From assembly GCF_039592695.1 (NCBI RefSeq), contig NZ_JBBUTK010000001.1:558001-622000 (forward strand): 64,000 bases of DNA, read 5' to 3'. Below the pieces are notes generated by a model that saw nothing but the letters and a program-made list of their open reading frames with translations, had not been told where the DNA came from and did not search any database. A program made the translations under genes and the position numbers. This DNA is from Flagellimonas_A sp039592695. GTDB lineage: Bacteria > Bacteroidota > Bacteroidia > Flavobacteriales > Flavobacteriaceae. How positions within the stretch are numbered: the stretch's first letter is position 1; each line of letters opens with the position of its first letter. Of this stretch, positions 1-8,633 are shown piece after piece.

Positions 1-293
1 TTCGTTTGGCCATAAGCCGTTTTTTTACAGCGCTTGTGGTTGCAGGCAGCATTGCCATCTGTTTTGAGCTCGGCATTGAGATACCGGGGTTTGTGCTTTT
101 GGGCATACTTGGCTTGGGGGTTGCCTTACCGCTGTATAAATCAGAGTTTTTGTTGGGTTGGGTGCTGGGTCTCAGCTATACCTTTGGGGCGATGATACCG
201 ATGCTATTTGCCATAGTGCTGGCAGGGGTGCTCTTTTTGTTTTATAAGTTGGGACGGGCTGTGGTTGGACTTTTTAAGGCTAAGAAAGCCTGA
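1..293 (+). CDS. Small hydrophobic membrane protein, 5' end cut by window
   Basis: The reading frame is open to the left edge of the window, so this is probably the C-terminal part of a longer protein. A TTG at position 6 is the first possible start inside the window and would give 95 residues. The visible part is very hydrophobic, with about three membrane-spanning stretches (roughly residues 5-22, 27-45 and 50-80 counted from that TTG) and ends in a basic tail rich in lysine. I recognise no family or motif. It is followed after 5 bases by the convergent amidohydrolase gene. Confidence 0.5.
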   Translation, partial: RLAISRFFTALVVAGSIAICFELGIEIPGFVLLGILGLGVALPLYKSEFLLGWVLGLSYTFGAMIPMLFAIVLAGVLFLFYKLGRAVVGLFKAKKA

Positions 294-298
294 ACAAA

Positions 299-1669
299 TT
301 AGTTATTGGCTTTTTCCTCGATTTCGCTTAATCTTTTCTCAATCTCTCCTTTCGAATACCACTTCCCCTGCCGCATTACCCCTGACAATTCTTGTAAAGC
401 CCCCAAGTCCTTTAAAGGGTTGGCATCGACCAGTATCAAATCGGCTACCAAGCCTTCTTTGATTTGGCCAAATTCATCTTCCATCCCAAAATAAACAGCG
501 GGGTCGATGGTGCCCGATTGTATGATTTCAAGATTCGTCATGCCCGCATCGGCCATATCTGCCATTTCTTGGTGAATGGAGAACCCCGGTACGTTAAAGA
601 GTTGTGGTGCATCAGAGCCCAAGAGCATACCGTGTCCGTTTTCGCTCAATGCTTTGATCAGCTGTTTTCTGATGTCTATAAATTGTTGCCACTGGTCTTT
701 GTTGAAGTTGGGGTCGTTCATATAGTTTTCTTTGGCGTTGCGCCAATTGTTCAATGTTTCTTTCGGCATGTATTTCATTTCGGGCAGAGCCAAAAGACTG
801 TCCACATCCGCCGGGGCAAACCATTTGGTGTACAGGCTTTGCGTGGGCACAATCCATACGCCATTGGCCTTTGCCAAGGCGACCAATTCATCAACCTTAG
901 TGGTATCTGCGAGTTTCGTGAAGTTGTAACCGAAAAAGCCATTTTCACTAGGTTTGATATTGGCCGTCTCGGGTACGAGCCCTTCTAAAAAGCCGTCTAC
1001 GTGGTCAATACTGGCATATTTGCTTTCCAAGGCATGGCGAATACCGACATCTACAGGTACGTGCCCTGCAAAGGAGATGCCCACCTCATTGGCAGTGGCG
1101 ACCAATTGGTCAAAAACGGGCAATTTGATTCCTGGGTGTATTTTTAAAAAGTCATAGCCGTCTTTTTCGTATTGACGGACTTTGGCCTCTGCCTCTTCTT
1201 CGGTTTGAACAGAATTGCCGTTCAATGATGGACTCGAAGTGAAAATTTGCGGGCTCACTATTTCACCGTTTTCAGCTTTTTCTCGAAGTTCTAAATGGGC
1301 GGGGTGCCCCAGCATGCCCCGAATGGTGGTGACGCTATTACTGAGGTAGAGAAAAAGCACATCTTCGATGCGCTCTTGTGACGTGGGCGGTTGTGGAATA
1401 TGGGCATGCATCTCTGCCAAACCGGGCATCAGGTACTTGCCACTTCCGTTGATGGTGTTTTGATAGGCTTCCGCATTCTCAAGGGTCTCTAAAACGGATT
1501 TAATCCTTCCAGAATCAATGACCACCTGACGGTTTTCCAAGAGTTGCCCTTCCCTGACATCCACAATAGTAACATCTGAAATCAGGATGGCAGTGGAACT
1601 GACTTTCTCTTGTGCCTGGTTGCAGGCGGCCAAGACCAAAGAGATGATTAGAAATGCTATTTTTTTCAT
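299..1669 (-). CDS. Amidohydrolase-family lipoprotein
   Basis: Metal-dependent hydrolase of the amidohydrolase superfamily (imidazolonepropionase-like branch), about 456 residues. The start is placed at the ATG at 1669 because it begins a typical lipoprotein signal (MKKIAFL..., lipobox LAAC with Cys16); an upstream in-frame ATG at 1699 would put eleven extra residues before it. Visible metal-site features are the HAH pair near residues 88-90, a Lys in a KIHPGIK stretch, His in AGHVP and DHVD contexts, and a late Asp in LGSDAP. It is probably anchored in the cell envelope and acts on a cyclic amide or dipeptide-like substrate, but the sequence does not show which. It is divergent from the MFS transporter. 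Confidence 0.85.
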   Translation of the reverse strand: MKKIAFLIISLVLAACNQAQEKVSSTAILISDVTIVDVREGQLLENRQVVIDSGRIKSVLETLENAEAYQNTINGSGKYLMPGLAEMHAHIPQPPTSQERIEDVLFLYLSNSVTTIRGMLGHPAHLELREKAENGEIVSPQIFTSSPSLNGNSVQTEEEAEAKVRQYEKDGYDFLKIHPGIKLPVFDQLVATANEVGISFAGHVPVDVGIRHALESKYASIDHVDGFLEGLVPETANIKPSENGFFGYNFTKLADTTKVDELVALAKANGVWIVPTQSLYTKWFAPADVDSLLALPEMKYMPKETLNNWRNAKENYMNDPNFNKDQWQQFIDIRKQLIKALSENGHGMLLGSDAPQLFNVPGFSIHQEMADMADAGMTNLEIIQSGTIDPAVYFGMEDEFGQIKEGLVADLILVDANPLKDLGALQELSGVMRQGKWYSKGEIEKRLSEIEEKANN

Positions 1670-1707
1670 TGGTGGTTGTTTTACACAGAAAGATACCAAA
1701 ACTTTTC

Positions 1708-3030
1708 ATGCTTTTTATTCGCAAACCGTTCTCATGCAAATGTGTATTTTTAGAAAAAATAGTTTCAATTACTTCAAAAAACACTACAAAACCCTCTTGG
1801 TTTTATCTGGTTTTGCTGATTCTCGCCGGGGAAGCCGTCTTTATCCTTCCCTTTGTGCTACCAAGAATTTTTAGGCCCACGGTGCTCGATGTTTTCGGAT
1901 TGGACAATGTACAACTAGGGCTTTGTTTTTCCGTTTACGGAATCGTGGCCATGGTATCCTATATTTTGGGTGGCCCTTTGGCAGACAAATATCCACCAAG
2001 GAAACTTATTGCCATTGCGCTGTGGATGACTGCTTTGGGCGGTATTCTCTATGCTCAGTATCCAAATATTGTGGTTTTGCAAGTACTTTACGGATATTGG
2101 GGCTTTACGACCATCTTCCTGTTTTGGGCCCCGATGATCAAGGCCACGCGAGTATGGGGAGGCGTTGGTTCACAAGGTAAAGCCTTTGGTTTCTTGGATG
2201 GCGGCCGCGGACTTACGGGAGCGTTGTTTGGGGTGCTCGGGGTGGTCATTTTTTCCTTTTTCTTGGTTGGAGATGCTGATGGCGCTTCCCTTCCCGATAG
2301 AAAAAATGCGTTTACCTATGTGATTTATACGGCTTCTTGCATCATTGCGATTATCGGAATTTTGGTTTGGCTGTACATGAAATCGGGTTCTGATGAAAAA
2401 AAGCTGGTGGTAGAGCGTATTTCCTCCACAGAAATCAAACAGGTGCTTAAACTGCCATCGGTGTGGTTACTGATGGTCATTATTTGCTGTGCCTATGTAG
2501 GGTATAAGATCACTGATGTGATTTCACAATATGCTGAGGAAGTGATGTTGTACAACCAGGTAAATTCGGCTAAAGTCGGAACCTTGTTACAATTTTTGCG
2601 ACCCACAACGGGTATCTTGGTCGGGCTTTTGGTAGACCGCTTTAAGATCACGCTTTGGTTGATGCTGAGTTTTGGCTTTTGTATTGTTGGGGGCGTTCTA
2701 TTTGCAACAGGAACCATAGGCCCATCAACCACTGCTTTGTTCTTTCTATCTGTCTTAATTGTAGCTATTGGGGTGTATGCCGCACGAGCACTATATTTTG
2801 GGGTGATGCAAGAAGGGAAAATTCCCTTGGCACTTACGGGAACTGCTGTCGGATTGATTTCATTGGTCGGCTACACGCCCGATATTTTTGCAGGACCTGC
2901 CTACGGATATTTGTTGGACATGTACCCAGAGCAAGAACTCGGCCATCAAAATGTTTTTTGGATGCTGAGCGGATTTGCCTTTGTCGGAGGGATTGCCTCA
3001 TTTCTTTACCATCGCTTATACGGCAAATGA
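1708..3030 (+). CDS. Major facilitator superfamily transporter
   Basis: Polytopic inner-membrane protein of about 440 residues with roughly twelve hydrophobic spans, typical of MFS carriers. After span two there is a GGPLADKYPPRK segment, matching the conserved MFS loop 2-3 motif (G-x-L-a-D-r-x-x-r-r/k), and a second LLVDRFK loop occurs after the mid-protein loop. The charged central stretch (VVERISSTEIKQVLKLPSV) separates the two halves. An earlier ATG at 1654 overlaps the divergent amidohydrolase gene, so I chose 1708; the true start could be still further in, because the first 25 residues look unlike a normal N-terminus. The substrate cannot be told from the sequence. Confidence 0.8.
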   Translation: MLFIRKPFSCKCVFLEKIVSITSKNTTKPSWFYLVLLILAGEAVFILPFVLPRIFRPTVLDVFGLDNVQLGLCFSVYGIVAMVSYILGGPLADKYPPRKLIAIALWMTALGGILYAQYPNIVVLQVLYGYWGFTTIFLFWAPMIKATRVWGGVGSQGKAFGFLDGGRGLTGALFGVLGVVIFSFFLVGDADGASLPDRKNAFTYVIYTASCIIAIIGILVWLYMKSGSDEKKLVVERISSTEIKQVLKLPSVWLLMVIICCAYVGYKITDVISQYAEEVMLYNQVNSAKVGTLLQFLRPTTGILVGLLVDRFKITLWLMLSFGFCIVGGVLFATGTIGPSTTALFFLSVLIVAIGVYAARALYFGVMQEGKIPLALTGTAVGLISLVGYTPDIFAGPAYGYLLDMYPEQELGHQNVFWMLSGFAFVGGIASFLYHRLYGK

Positions 3031-3033
3031 CAT

Positions 3034-3486
3034 TTATCGCTCACAAATGTTTTTTAGCTTTTTCAATGCCCTTGGCCATGACTCCATAAAATAATCTTCC
3101 CATTCGGGGACCGAATCCATCCTAATTTTTAAAATTGTGGATGCTCCATTTTTTGAAGTGAACGTATATTCTTCCAAAGCCCCGGCAAAGGCATCCACTT
3201 TTTCACCCTCAGTGATTTCTTGACCATCCTCCAATATTCCGATGTGTTCGATGCTCACAAATTTGTTGGGTTTGTTTTCATTGATACGGCTGACCATACC
3301 GCATACTTTTCCATCGGCATCATCCGACAAGAACAGAATTTTAGAGCCTTTGTTCCAATTTCCCTTATAGCGAGAGGTTGGGCTGAATTCTGATGTCCAT
3401 TTTTTAAAAGTGTCTTCGCCCAGCATCGTTTCATAGACCTTAGATGTTGGCGCGTTGATTTTGTTGTCAAAATGCAGTGTTTTCAT
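3034..3486 (-). CDS. SRPBCC (AHSA1-like) domain protein
   Basis: A 150-residue cytoplasmic protein made of one START/SRPBCC-type helix-grip domain, close to the AHSA1 (activator of Hsp90 ATPase) branch. Typical signs are the N-terminal strand followed by INAPTSKVYETML, the TFKKWTSEF turn, and a C-terminal amphipathic helix (YFMESWPRALKKLKNICE). ATG at 3486 is preferred to the one at 3498. Members of this family bind hydrophobic ligands or act as small enzymes; no specific role is visible. It is the last of a group of same-strand genes encoding similar small accessory proteins. Confidence 0.8.
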   Translation of the reverse strand: MKTLHFDNKINAPTSKVYETMLGEDTFKKWTSEFSPTSRYKGNWNKGSKILFLSDDADGKVCGMVSRINENKPNKFVSIEHIGILEDGQEITEGEKVDAFAGALEEYTFTSKNGASTILKIRMDSVPEWEDYFMESWPRALKKLKNICER

Positions 3487-3569
3487 GGTCAGCAACATAG
3501 CTAAAGGCCTACTATTTCATGCCCGTCATACAAGATAATCATTTTACTTATAGGCTCCATGTAAAACTT

Positions 3570-3968
3570 CTAACCGCCATCGACCAGATAGGCTTCCTGT
3601 AACAAAAACTTTAGGGTGGCCATCTTTTCATCGTCGATTTCGCTGAGGTTGTTGATGATCATTCTTCCCATTGTTTTTCGGTTGTCATATTTCAAAAAGT
3701 GCTGTTCTGGGTCGATTTTGGAGGCGTTCACGAAGCCCAAGGCCACCCCATGGTCAAGATTTCCCCAGGGGATGGCAGATGGCCAAATAAAGCAGATGCG
3801 CCTATGGTTATAGTAAAAGGGCACATTGTAGGCCAATTTTTCACGGTATTGCGGGAATGTTTCCGCAATGAGCCCGCGCAGTCTGGTGACAATGTCAAGC
3901 TCTTCTTGGGGCAGATACCCCAAGAATTCTTCAACGGAATCGAACTTTACTTTCTGAAACTTATTCAC
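3570..3968 (-). CDS. DUF1801 domain protein
   Basis: A 132-residue cytoplasmic protein whose whole length fits the DUF1801 fold (YdhG/frataxin-like). Recognisable features are the start VEEFLGYLPQEELDIVTRLR, the LAYNVPFYYNHRRICFIWPS stretch and the late LSEIDDEKMATLKFLLQEAY helix. The start codon is GTG and shares one base with the stop codon of the preceding gene (TAGTG), implying translational coupling with the monooxygenase-like gene upstream. DUF1801 genes are often found beside SRPBCC, YdeI-like and WYL-regulator genes, as here; their function is unknown. Confidence 0.8.
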   Translation of the reverse strand: MNKFQKVKFDSVEEFLGYLPQEELDIVTRLRGLIAETFPQYREKLAYNVPFYYNHRRICFIWPSAIPWGNLDHGVALGFVNASKIDPEQHFLKYDNRKTMGRMIINNLSEIDDEKMATLKFLLQEAYLVDGG

Positions 3969-4342
3969 TATTCCCTAGCAAAAATTTCGTAATGCTTCAT
4001 AACGATACTTTTGGGGTCTATCAGGGTAAAGTTTTTAGCCACTTCGGGTAGTTGCATTACTTGTTCTGCGGCTTTTAGGGCCTTTTCCTTGCTTTCCCAA
4101 TAGACCACGTCGATAAAGGTACCTTTTTCATCCATGGCGGTCGTTCTACCGACAAATCCGTCGAAGGTTTTGATGATTTCATAGGTACTTTTCATGGCTT
4201 CCTCAAGGGCCGTTGGGGCTACATTTTCGATTGGGGAAAAGGTTACCACCTCAATACATGTTGCTTTTTTCATTGATTCTTTGTCTTGGGCGTGGCTGTT
4301 CCACATTAGAAAAGCCAAAAACCCGATTGCACATAATTTCAT
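3968..4342 (-). CDS. Exported antibiotic biosynthesis monooxygenase (ABM)-like protein
   Basis: A protein of about 124 residues with an N-terminal signal peptide (MKLCAIGFLAFLMWNSHAQ, cleavage after HA) followed by a single ferredoxin-like ABM/dimeric alpha-beta-barrel domain: CIEVVTFSPIENV, a helix with TYEIIKTFDGFVGRT, then DVVYWESKEKALKAAEQVM. The ATG at 4342 is used because it begins the signal peptide directly; 4360 would add six residues. It probably acts in the periplasm. It overlaps the DUF1801 gene by one base. Whether it is catalytic is unclear, since the domain also occurs in stress-response proteins with no known activity. Confidence 0.65.
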   Translation of the reverse strand: MKLCAIGFLAFLMWNSHAQDKESMKKATCIEVVTFSPIENVAPTALEEAMKSTYEIIKTFDGFVGRTTAMDEKGTFIDVVYWESKEKALKAAEQVMQLPEVAKNFTLIDPKSIVMKHYEIFARE

Positions 4343-4389
4343 TTGTTGAATTTTCCACAAAGCTAGGTGCAGGTCGTGACAGCCCTATG

Positions 4390-5076
4390 TCATGATTTTT
4401 TAGAAGTTGCATTTTTTTTGAAATAATCGTCGAGCGTAAATTGATTGGGCGGAAAGTTTTCATCGATGGGGGAGAGTTTGATTATGCGGTCCAGACGAAA
4501 TTCGCGGTTGGCTTTTCGTAGTTGGCAATAGGCCACTAAAATCCAGTGTTCTTGGGTGAAGTAGAGCGCCAAGGGCTCAACTTGGCGTTGGGATTTCGAA
4601 CCATCAGCAGTCCTATATTCCATAAAAAGTACGGTAAAACCTCCAATGGCCTTTTGAATGGCCATCAAAGTATCGCTTTGGTTTTGCGAAGCTTTTGAGG
4701 GAGCTATTCTCTTTTCAAGTAGATAGGTGCTTTCCTTTTCTGTGGTACGCAATACTGCCCTGACCTTGTTGACCGCAGCGGTGAACGCTTTTGATAGCGA
4801 GGCATCACTATTTTGCCCGATAATGGCTTTTGCGGTGATAAGTGCGTTCGCTTCCTCAGGGGTAAAATGCACAGGGGCTACTTGATACCCCTCCAAAAGA
4901 AAATAATCTTCCCCTGGTTCATATCCAATGGGCACTCCAGCCTCTTCCAAAGCGTTGATGTCACGATAGATGGTTCGTGTGGTCACCCCAAAAGATTTGC
5001 TCAAATCTCTTACTTTCAACGATTTGTTGGTCTGGAATTCAATGAGCAGTGCAGTCAATCGATGGAGTCGCTTCAT
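4390..5076 (-). CDS. YafY-type HTH/WYL transcriptional regulator
   Basis: A 228-residue DNA-binding regulator. Residues 1-60 form a winged helix-turn-helix of the DeoR/HTH_11 type (LKVRDLSKSFGVTTRTIYRD, recognition helix ending in the typical RTIYRDI), and residues about 130-228 form a WYL domain (FMEYRTADGS, EPLALYFTQEHWILVAYC, REFRLDRI). The canonical W-Y-L triplet is replaced by W-I-L. WYL domains sense ligands, often nucleic acid or nucleotide-derived. It sits 4 bases after the YdeI-like gene and heads the group down to 3034, so it likely controls these genes and itself. Confidence 0.85.
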   Translation of the reverse strand: MKRLHRLTALLIEFQTNKSLKVRDLSKSFGVTTRTIYRDINALEEAGVPIGYEPGEDYFLLEGYQVAPVHFTPEEANALITAKAIIGQNSDASLSKAFTAAVNKVRAVLRTTEKESTYLLEKRIAPSKASQNQSDTLMAIQKAIGGFTVLFMEYRTADGSKSQRQVEPLALYFTQEHWILVAYCQLRKANREFRLDRIIKLSPIDENFPPNQFTLDDYFKKNATSKKS

Positions 5077-5080
5077 GTGT

Positions 5081-5656
5081 TTATCTGGTATTCCTTGATT
5101 TAATTCCCTGCTCGCAGAGTGAAACTATTTCTTTAATGCGTTTCTGACGAGTCTCTTCCCGTTTGGCGTGGTTCAACCAATAGAGATAGCTTTTGCGCTG
5201 ACCACGGGTGAAGCCTTGAAAATTTTCCCATGCTTTTTTATTCTTGTCAAAGGCTTTTTGCAGGTCATCGGGCACTACACCGTTTTCCACATCATCTAAA
5301 GCTGACCATGAGCCATTTTCTTTGGCAATTTCAATGGCCTTGTACCCACTTTCATGGATGAGGTCCTCAGCTTCCAATTCTTTCAGATGATCTTTATTCA
5401 CCTTGCTCCAAACACTTTTTGGCTTGCGCGGACAAAAATATTGCCGGCGTTTGCCATTACCCAGACTTTTGACGGTGCTGTCAATCCATCCGTAGCAAAG
5501 GGCGACCCGAACGGCCTCTTCCCAGCGCATGCTTTCCTTCTCATGGGCGACCGTGTAGAAAATCAAATAAACACCCTCTGATTTGCCGTGATTTTCATGG
5601 AGCCATTTTCGCCACTCTATATCGTTTTTGAAATAGATTTCCTCCAATTCTGGCAT
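5081..5656 (-). CDS. YdeI/OmpD-associated family protein
   Basis: A 191-residue soluble protein matching the YdeI/OmpD-associated family. The N-terminal domain has the characteristic WLHENHGKSEGVYLIFY and the RWEEAVRVALCYGWIDSTVK motif, followed by the FCPRKPKSVWSKVN stretch; the C-terminal helical part (ENFQGFTRGQRKSYLYWLNHAKREETRQKRI) matches the family's bacteriocin-protection tail. Some homologues are associated with protection against antimicrobial peptides, but no mechanism is known. It is the first gene of the minus-strand group with the WYL regulator four bases downstream. Confidence 0.85.
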   Translation of the reverse strand: MPELEEIYFKNDIEWRKWLHENHGKSEGVYLIFYTVAHEKESMRWEEAVRVALCYGWIDSTVKSLGNGKRRQYFCPRKPKSVWSKVNKDHLKELEAEDLIHESGYKAIEIAKENGSWSALDDVENGVVPDDLQKAFDKNKKAWENFQGFTRGQRKSYLYWLNHAKREETRQKRIKEIVSLCEQGIKSRNTR

Positions 5657-5732
5657 TTTAAAACCGATTTTTCAGAAAAATAGTGATTATCTTTTGTTTC
5701 TGATATGCCTATTCAAATCTAAAAATGTAATG

Positions 5733-6470
5733 ATGAAGAAAAGTGTTTTGCCCTTATTTGTATGTTTTTTGCTGCTTACCCTTTGCTGTAACAAAGAGGC
5801 GGAGGGTACTCCAAAAATTTTGGTTTTTTCAAAAACCGAGGGTTTCAAGCATGCTTCCATTCCTACGGGAATAGCGGCAATACAAAAGCTGGGTGCGGAA
5901 AACAATCTTGAAGTCGACACCACCAAAAATGCGGAACTTTTTACCGATGAAAACTTGAAGCAATATGCGGCAGTGGTTTTTTTGAGCACTACGGGCGATG
6001 TGCTGAATCGTGAACAAGAAGCGGCTTTTGAACACTATATTCAAGCTGGGGGAGGATATGTGGGTATTCACGCGGCAACAGACACCGAATACGATTGGGA
6101 ATGGTACGGCAGATTGGTCGGGGCCTATTTTCAAAGCCACCCACCGGGAACACCCGAAGCCGATTTTATCATCAAGGATAAAAACCATCCCGCAACGGAA
6201 TTTTTTGTGGATACGGTCTGGACCCGTACCGATGAACTCTACAATTTTAGAAGTTTGAATCCTGATGTCAAGGTGCTGATGACCGTTGACGAGTCAACGT
6301 ATGAAGGGGGCGAAAATGGCGACTTTCACCCAATGAGCTGGTACCACGAGTTTGATGGAGGGCGAGCTTTTTATACCGCTGGGGGACATACCGATGAAAG
6401 CTTTTCAGAAGAATTGTTCTTAAAGCACATATTGGGCGGTATTCAATACGCCATTGGTACCAAAGATTAA
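5733..6470 (+). CDS. ThuA-domain lipoprotein
   Basis: An exported protein of about 245 residues with a ThuA-like (class I glutamine amidotransferase-like fold) domain. The N-terminus is a lipoprotein signal (KKSVLPLFVCFLLLTLCC). ATG 5733 or the adjacent 5730 are equally likely starts. Family marks are KILVFSKTEGFKHASIPTGI, the DVLNREQEAAFEHYIQAGGGYVGIH elbow, the HPMSWYHEFDGGRAFYTAGGH block and the C-terminal LGGIQYAI. ThuA-like proteins are tied to sugar (trehalose, keto-sugar) metabolism in other bacteria. The gene ends with a 4-base overlap of the convergent acetyltransferase. Confidence 0.85.
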   Translation: MKKSVLPLFVCFLLLTLCCNKEAEGTPKILVFSKTEGFKHASIPTGIAAIQKLGAENNLEVDTTKNAELFTDENLKQYAAVVFLSTTGDVLNREQEAAFEHYIQAGGGYVGIHAATDTEYDWEWYGRLVGAYFQSHPPGTPEADFIIKDKNHPATEFFVDTVWTRTDELYNFRSLNPDVKVLMTVDESTYEGGENGDFHPMSWYHEFDGGRAFYTAGGHTDESFSEELFLKHILGGIQYAIGTKD

Positions 6471-6994
6471 ACTGCTTTTCTCGAAATTATATACGTCAGC
6501 GCGGTCTTATCAAGGTGCCTTAGTTCTTGGTGCTCACTGTCGGGTTCAATTCTTTTGCCGCCCAGTTTTTCAGTAGCCTTTTGCGACCTGAAGTTGTTTT
6601 CATTGATATGAAAAATGACATGGTCGAAATGGGTCAAGGCACGGTCAATCATCAAGGTTTTGAACGATTTGTTATAGTGACCACCCCAATAGTCTCGAGA
6701 AAGGAAGGTCCACCCAATTTCAACCGCTTTTGGGGAGCGCTCTGAAATTTTGTAACGTGAGCTGCCTATGATTTTGTTGGTCTTTTTATCAATAATGGCG
6801 AAAGCTCCCTTTGAGTCTATGGCACCTTTGAAGAATTCTTTGAATACACTTGCTTCCCAACGATCCGGATTTTGATGCTGCTCCCAGATTTTGGGGTCAT
6901 TGGCCACTTTGTACAGCTCATCATAGTCCTCTTGCGCCAAGGGGCGAACCAGCACCAAATCGTTTTTGAGGGTAGGTTGCAGGTCAAGGTTCAT
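6467..6994 (-). CDS. GNAT acetyltransferase (RimJ/RimL-like)
   Basis: A 175-residue GCN5-related N-acetyltransferase. It begins with the substrate strand LVLVRPLAQEDYDELYKVAND, has the central AFAIIDKKTNKIIGSSRYKI beta strands, the EIGWTFLSRDYWGGHYNKSFKTLMIDRAL acetyl-CoA region and the closing HINENNFRSQKATEKLGGKRI helix, which is typical of RimJ/RimL-type and amino-acid acetyltransferases. It transfers an acetyl group from acetyl-CoA to an amine; substrate unknown. Start lies 7 bases after the M1 peptidase stop, so it is the last gene of the peptidase operon. Confidence 0.85.
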   Translation of the reverse strand: MNLDLQPTLKNDLVLVRPLAQEDYDELYKVANDPKIWEQHQNPDRWEASVFKEFFKGAIDSKGAFAIIDKKTNKIIGSSRYKISERSPKAVEIGWTFLSRDYWGGHYNKSFKTLMIDRALTHFDHVIFHINENNFRSQKATEKLGGKRIEPDSEHQELRHLDKTALTYIISRKAV

Positions 6995-7001
6995 GAAGAC
7001 A

Positions 7002-8627
7002 TCAAATTTCGTTGGTTTCGATGTAGAAGTTTCGGTCGATGGTCAATGCATCCCCTTTCAGCTTTTCGGTTTTCCATTCCGAATTTTTGTTGGGAAAGAG
7101 CCAGTGTTCCTTTTCATCCACAAAAACCCGAACGGGCATGTCAAAATCTTCCACTACGTCAACATAGCGGTATTTGATTTTTTTTCCATCAAATTCATAC
7201 TCTAAAGTGGGAATCATCGTGGTACGCAGGTACTGTTCAAAAAAGGCCGAGAGGTCTTTTTCGGTCTTTTTGCTCAAAAAGTTCTCAATTTGTTGCGTGG
7301 TCACTGTTTGGTGATAGAATGTTTTGTTCATATCCCGAAGTATGGACCGCCATTTTTCATCATCTTCGACCAATTGGCGAAGTGTGTGCAAGATGTTGGC
7401 CCCCTTGTAGTACATATCGCCCGAACCACGCCTATTAAGATTGTACCGACCAATGATGGGCCTATCATTCTGTATGTTTTTTCTAGTGCCGATAACATAA
7501 TCTTCGGCCGCTTCGGTACCAAAATGATAGTCGAGGTACAAATTTTCAGAATACGCCGTAAAGCCCTCATGAACCCACATGTCGGCGATGTCTTTGTAGG
7601 TAATATTGTTGGCAAACCACTCATGGCCTGCTTCGTGTATGATGATAAAGTCAAATTTGAGGCCCCACCCTGTACCCGATAGGTCGGTGCCCAAATACCC
7701 ATTTTGATATTTGTTGCCATAGGTCACCGAGCTTTGGTGTTCCATACCCAAATACGGTACCTCGACCAATTTGAAGCTATCTTCATAAAAAGGGTAGGGG
7801 CCAAACCAGTGCTCAAAGGCCGCTATGGTCATTGGAGCCTGCTTGAATTGTTCTTTTGCTTTTTCAAGATTTTCTCGCAGCACCCAGTAATCCAAATCAA
7901 GCTCACCTTGTTCACCTTGGTATTTTTCTGAAAAATGAACGTAATCACCAATATTGACGTTCACGCCATAATTATTGATAGGATTGTCAACGTACCAGTG
8001 GGTGGTCTTGGTGGAATCAGTTTCCTCTACTTTTCGCAATCGCCCGTTTGAAACGTTCATCAAGTTCTTTGGAAAGGTGACGCTGATCATCATGCTGTCG
8101 ACCTCGTCGTACATGTGGTCTTTGTTCGGCCACCAAACACTGGCGCCCAGACCTTGGCATGAGGTTGCCACAAAATGGTTGCCGTTGCCATCTTTTTTCC
8201 AAGAAAAACCGCCATCCCAAGGTGCTCTTATGGCTTCTTTGGGTCTGCCCGAATACTGTACGGTCACTTCAGCGATGCTTCCCTTTTTTGGGGGATTCTC
8301 GAACAGTACCATGTGCGCATTGCTTCCCTTTTTCTTGAACGTCAATTCGCTATTTTGATATTCAACTTTTTCAATTTTCAATGGCGGCTGCAAATCGATT
8401 TGCATGACCTCATTTTCTTCCAACACCTTGAATCGTATCGTGTTTGAACCAGAAATGTATTTTTCATCGGGATTCACATCAATATCCAAATGATAATAGG
8501 TCAAATCCCACCATTCACGTTCTGGAGTAATGCTACCACGAAGAAATTCATCTTCGGTATAGCTCGAATTGTCTTGTGCGGTAGCCGTGAGGCATCCCAA
8601 CAGAAAAAATAAAAACAGTTTTCTCAT
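7002..8627 (-). CDS. Secreted M1-family metallopeptidase
   Basis: A 541-residue aminopeptidase of family M1 with a signal peptide (MRKLFLFFLLGCLTATAQ). The zinc site is complete: HEAGH at residues 331-335 and the third ligand Glu354 in a WVHEGFTAYSENLY stretch. The exopeptidase motif that is usually GxMEN appears as LGMEHQS at 293-299, with His instead of Asn. A beta-rich N-terminal domain covers residues about 45-240. It is shorter than pepN-type enzymes (about 870 residues), as is common in Bacteroidota. It probably cleaves N-terminal residues from peptides in the periplasm. It follows the M28 peptidase after 6 bases. Confidence 0.9.
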   Translation of the reverse strand: MRKLFLFFLLGCLTATAQDNSSYTEDEFLRGSITPEREWWDLTYYHLDIDVNPDEKYISGSNTIRFKVLEENEVMQIDLQPPLKIEKVEYQNSELTFKKKGSNAHMVLFENPPKKGSIAEVTVQYSGRPKEAIRAPWDGGFSWKKDGNGNHFVATSCQGLGASVWWPNKDHMYDEVDSMMISVTFPKNLMNVSNGRLRKVEETDSTKTTHWYVDNPINNYGVNVNIGDYVHFSEKYQGEQGELDLDYWVLRENLEKAKEQFKQAPMTIAAFEHWFGPYPFYEDSFKLVEVPYLGMEHQSSVTYGNKYQNGYLGTDLSGTGWGLKFDFIIIHEAGHEWFANNITYKDIADMWVHEGFTAYSENLYLDYHFGTEAAEDYVIGTRKNIQNDRPIIGRYNLNRRGSGDMYYKGANILHTLRQLVEDDEKWRSILRDMNKTFYHQTVTTQQIENFLSKKTEKDLSAFFEQYLRTTMIPTLEYEFDGKKIKYRYVDVVEDFDMPVRVFVDEKEHWLFPNKNSEWKTEKLKGDALTIDRNFYIETNEI

Positions 8628-8633
8628 GTCAAT

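Noticed and set aside
464..988. Plus-strand ORF of 174 codons
   Set aside because: It is a shadow of the amidohydrolase gene on the opposite strand.
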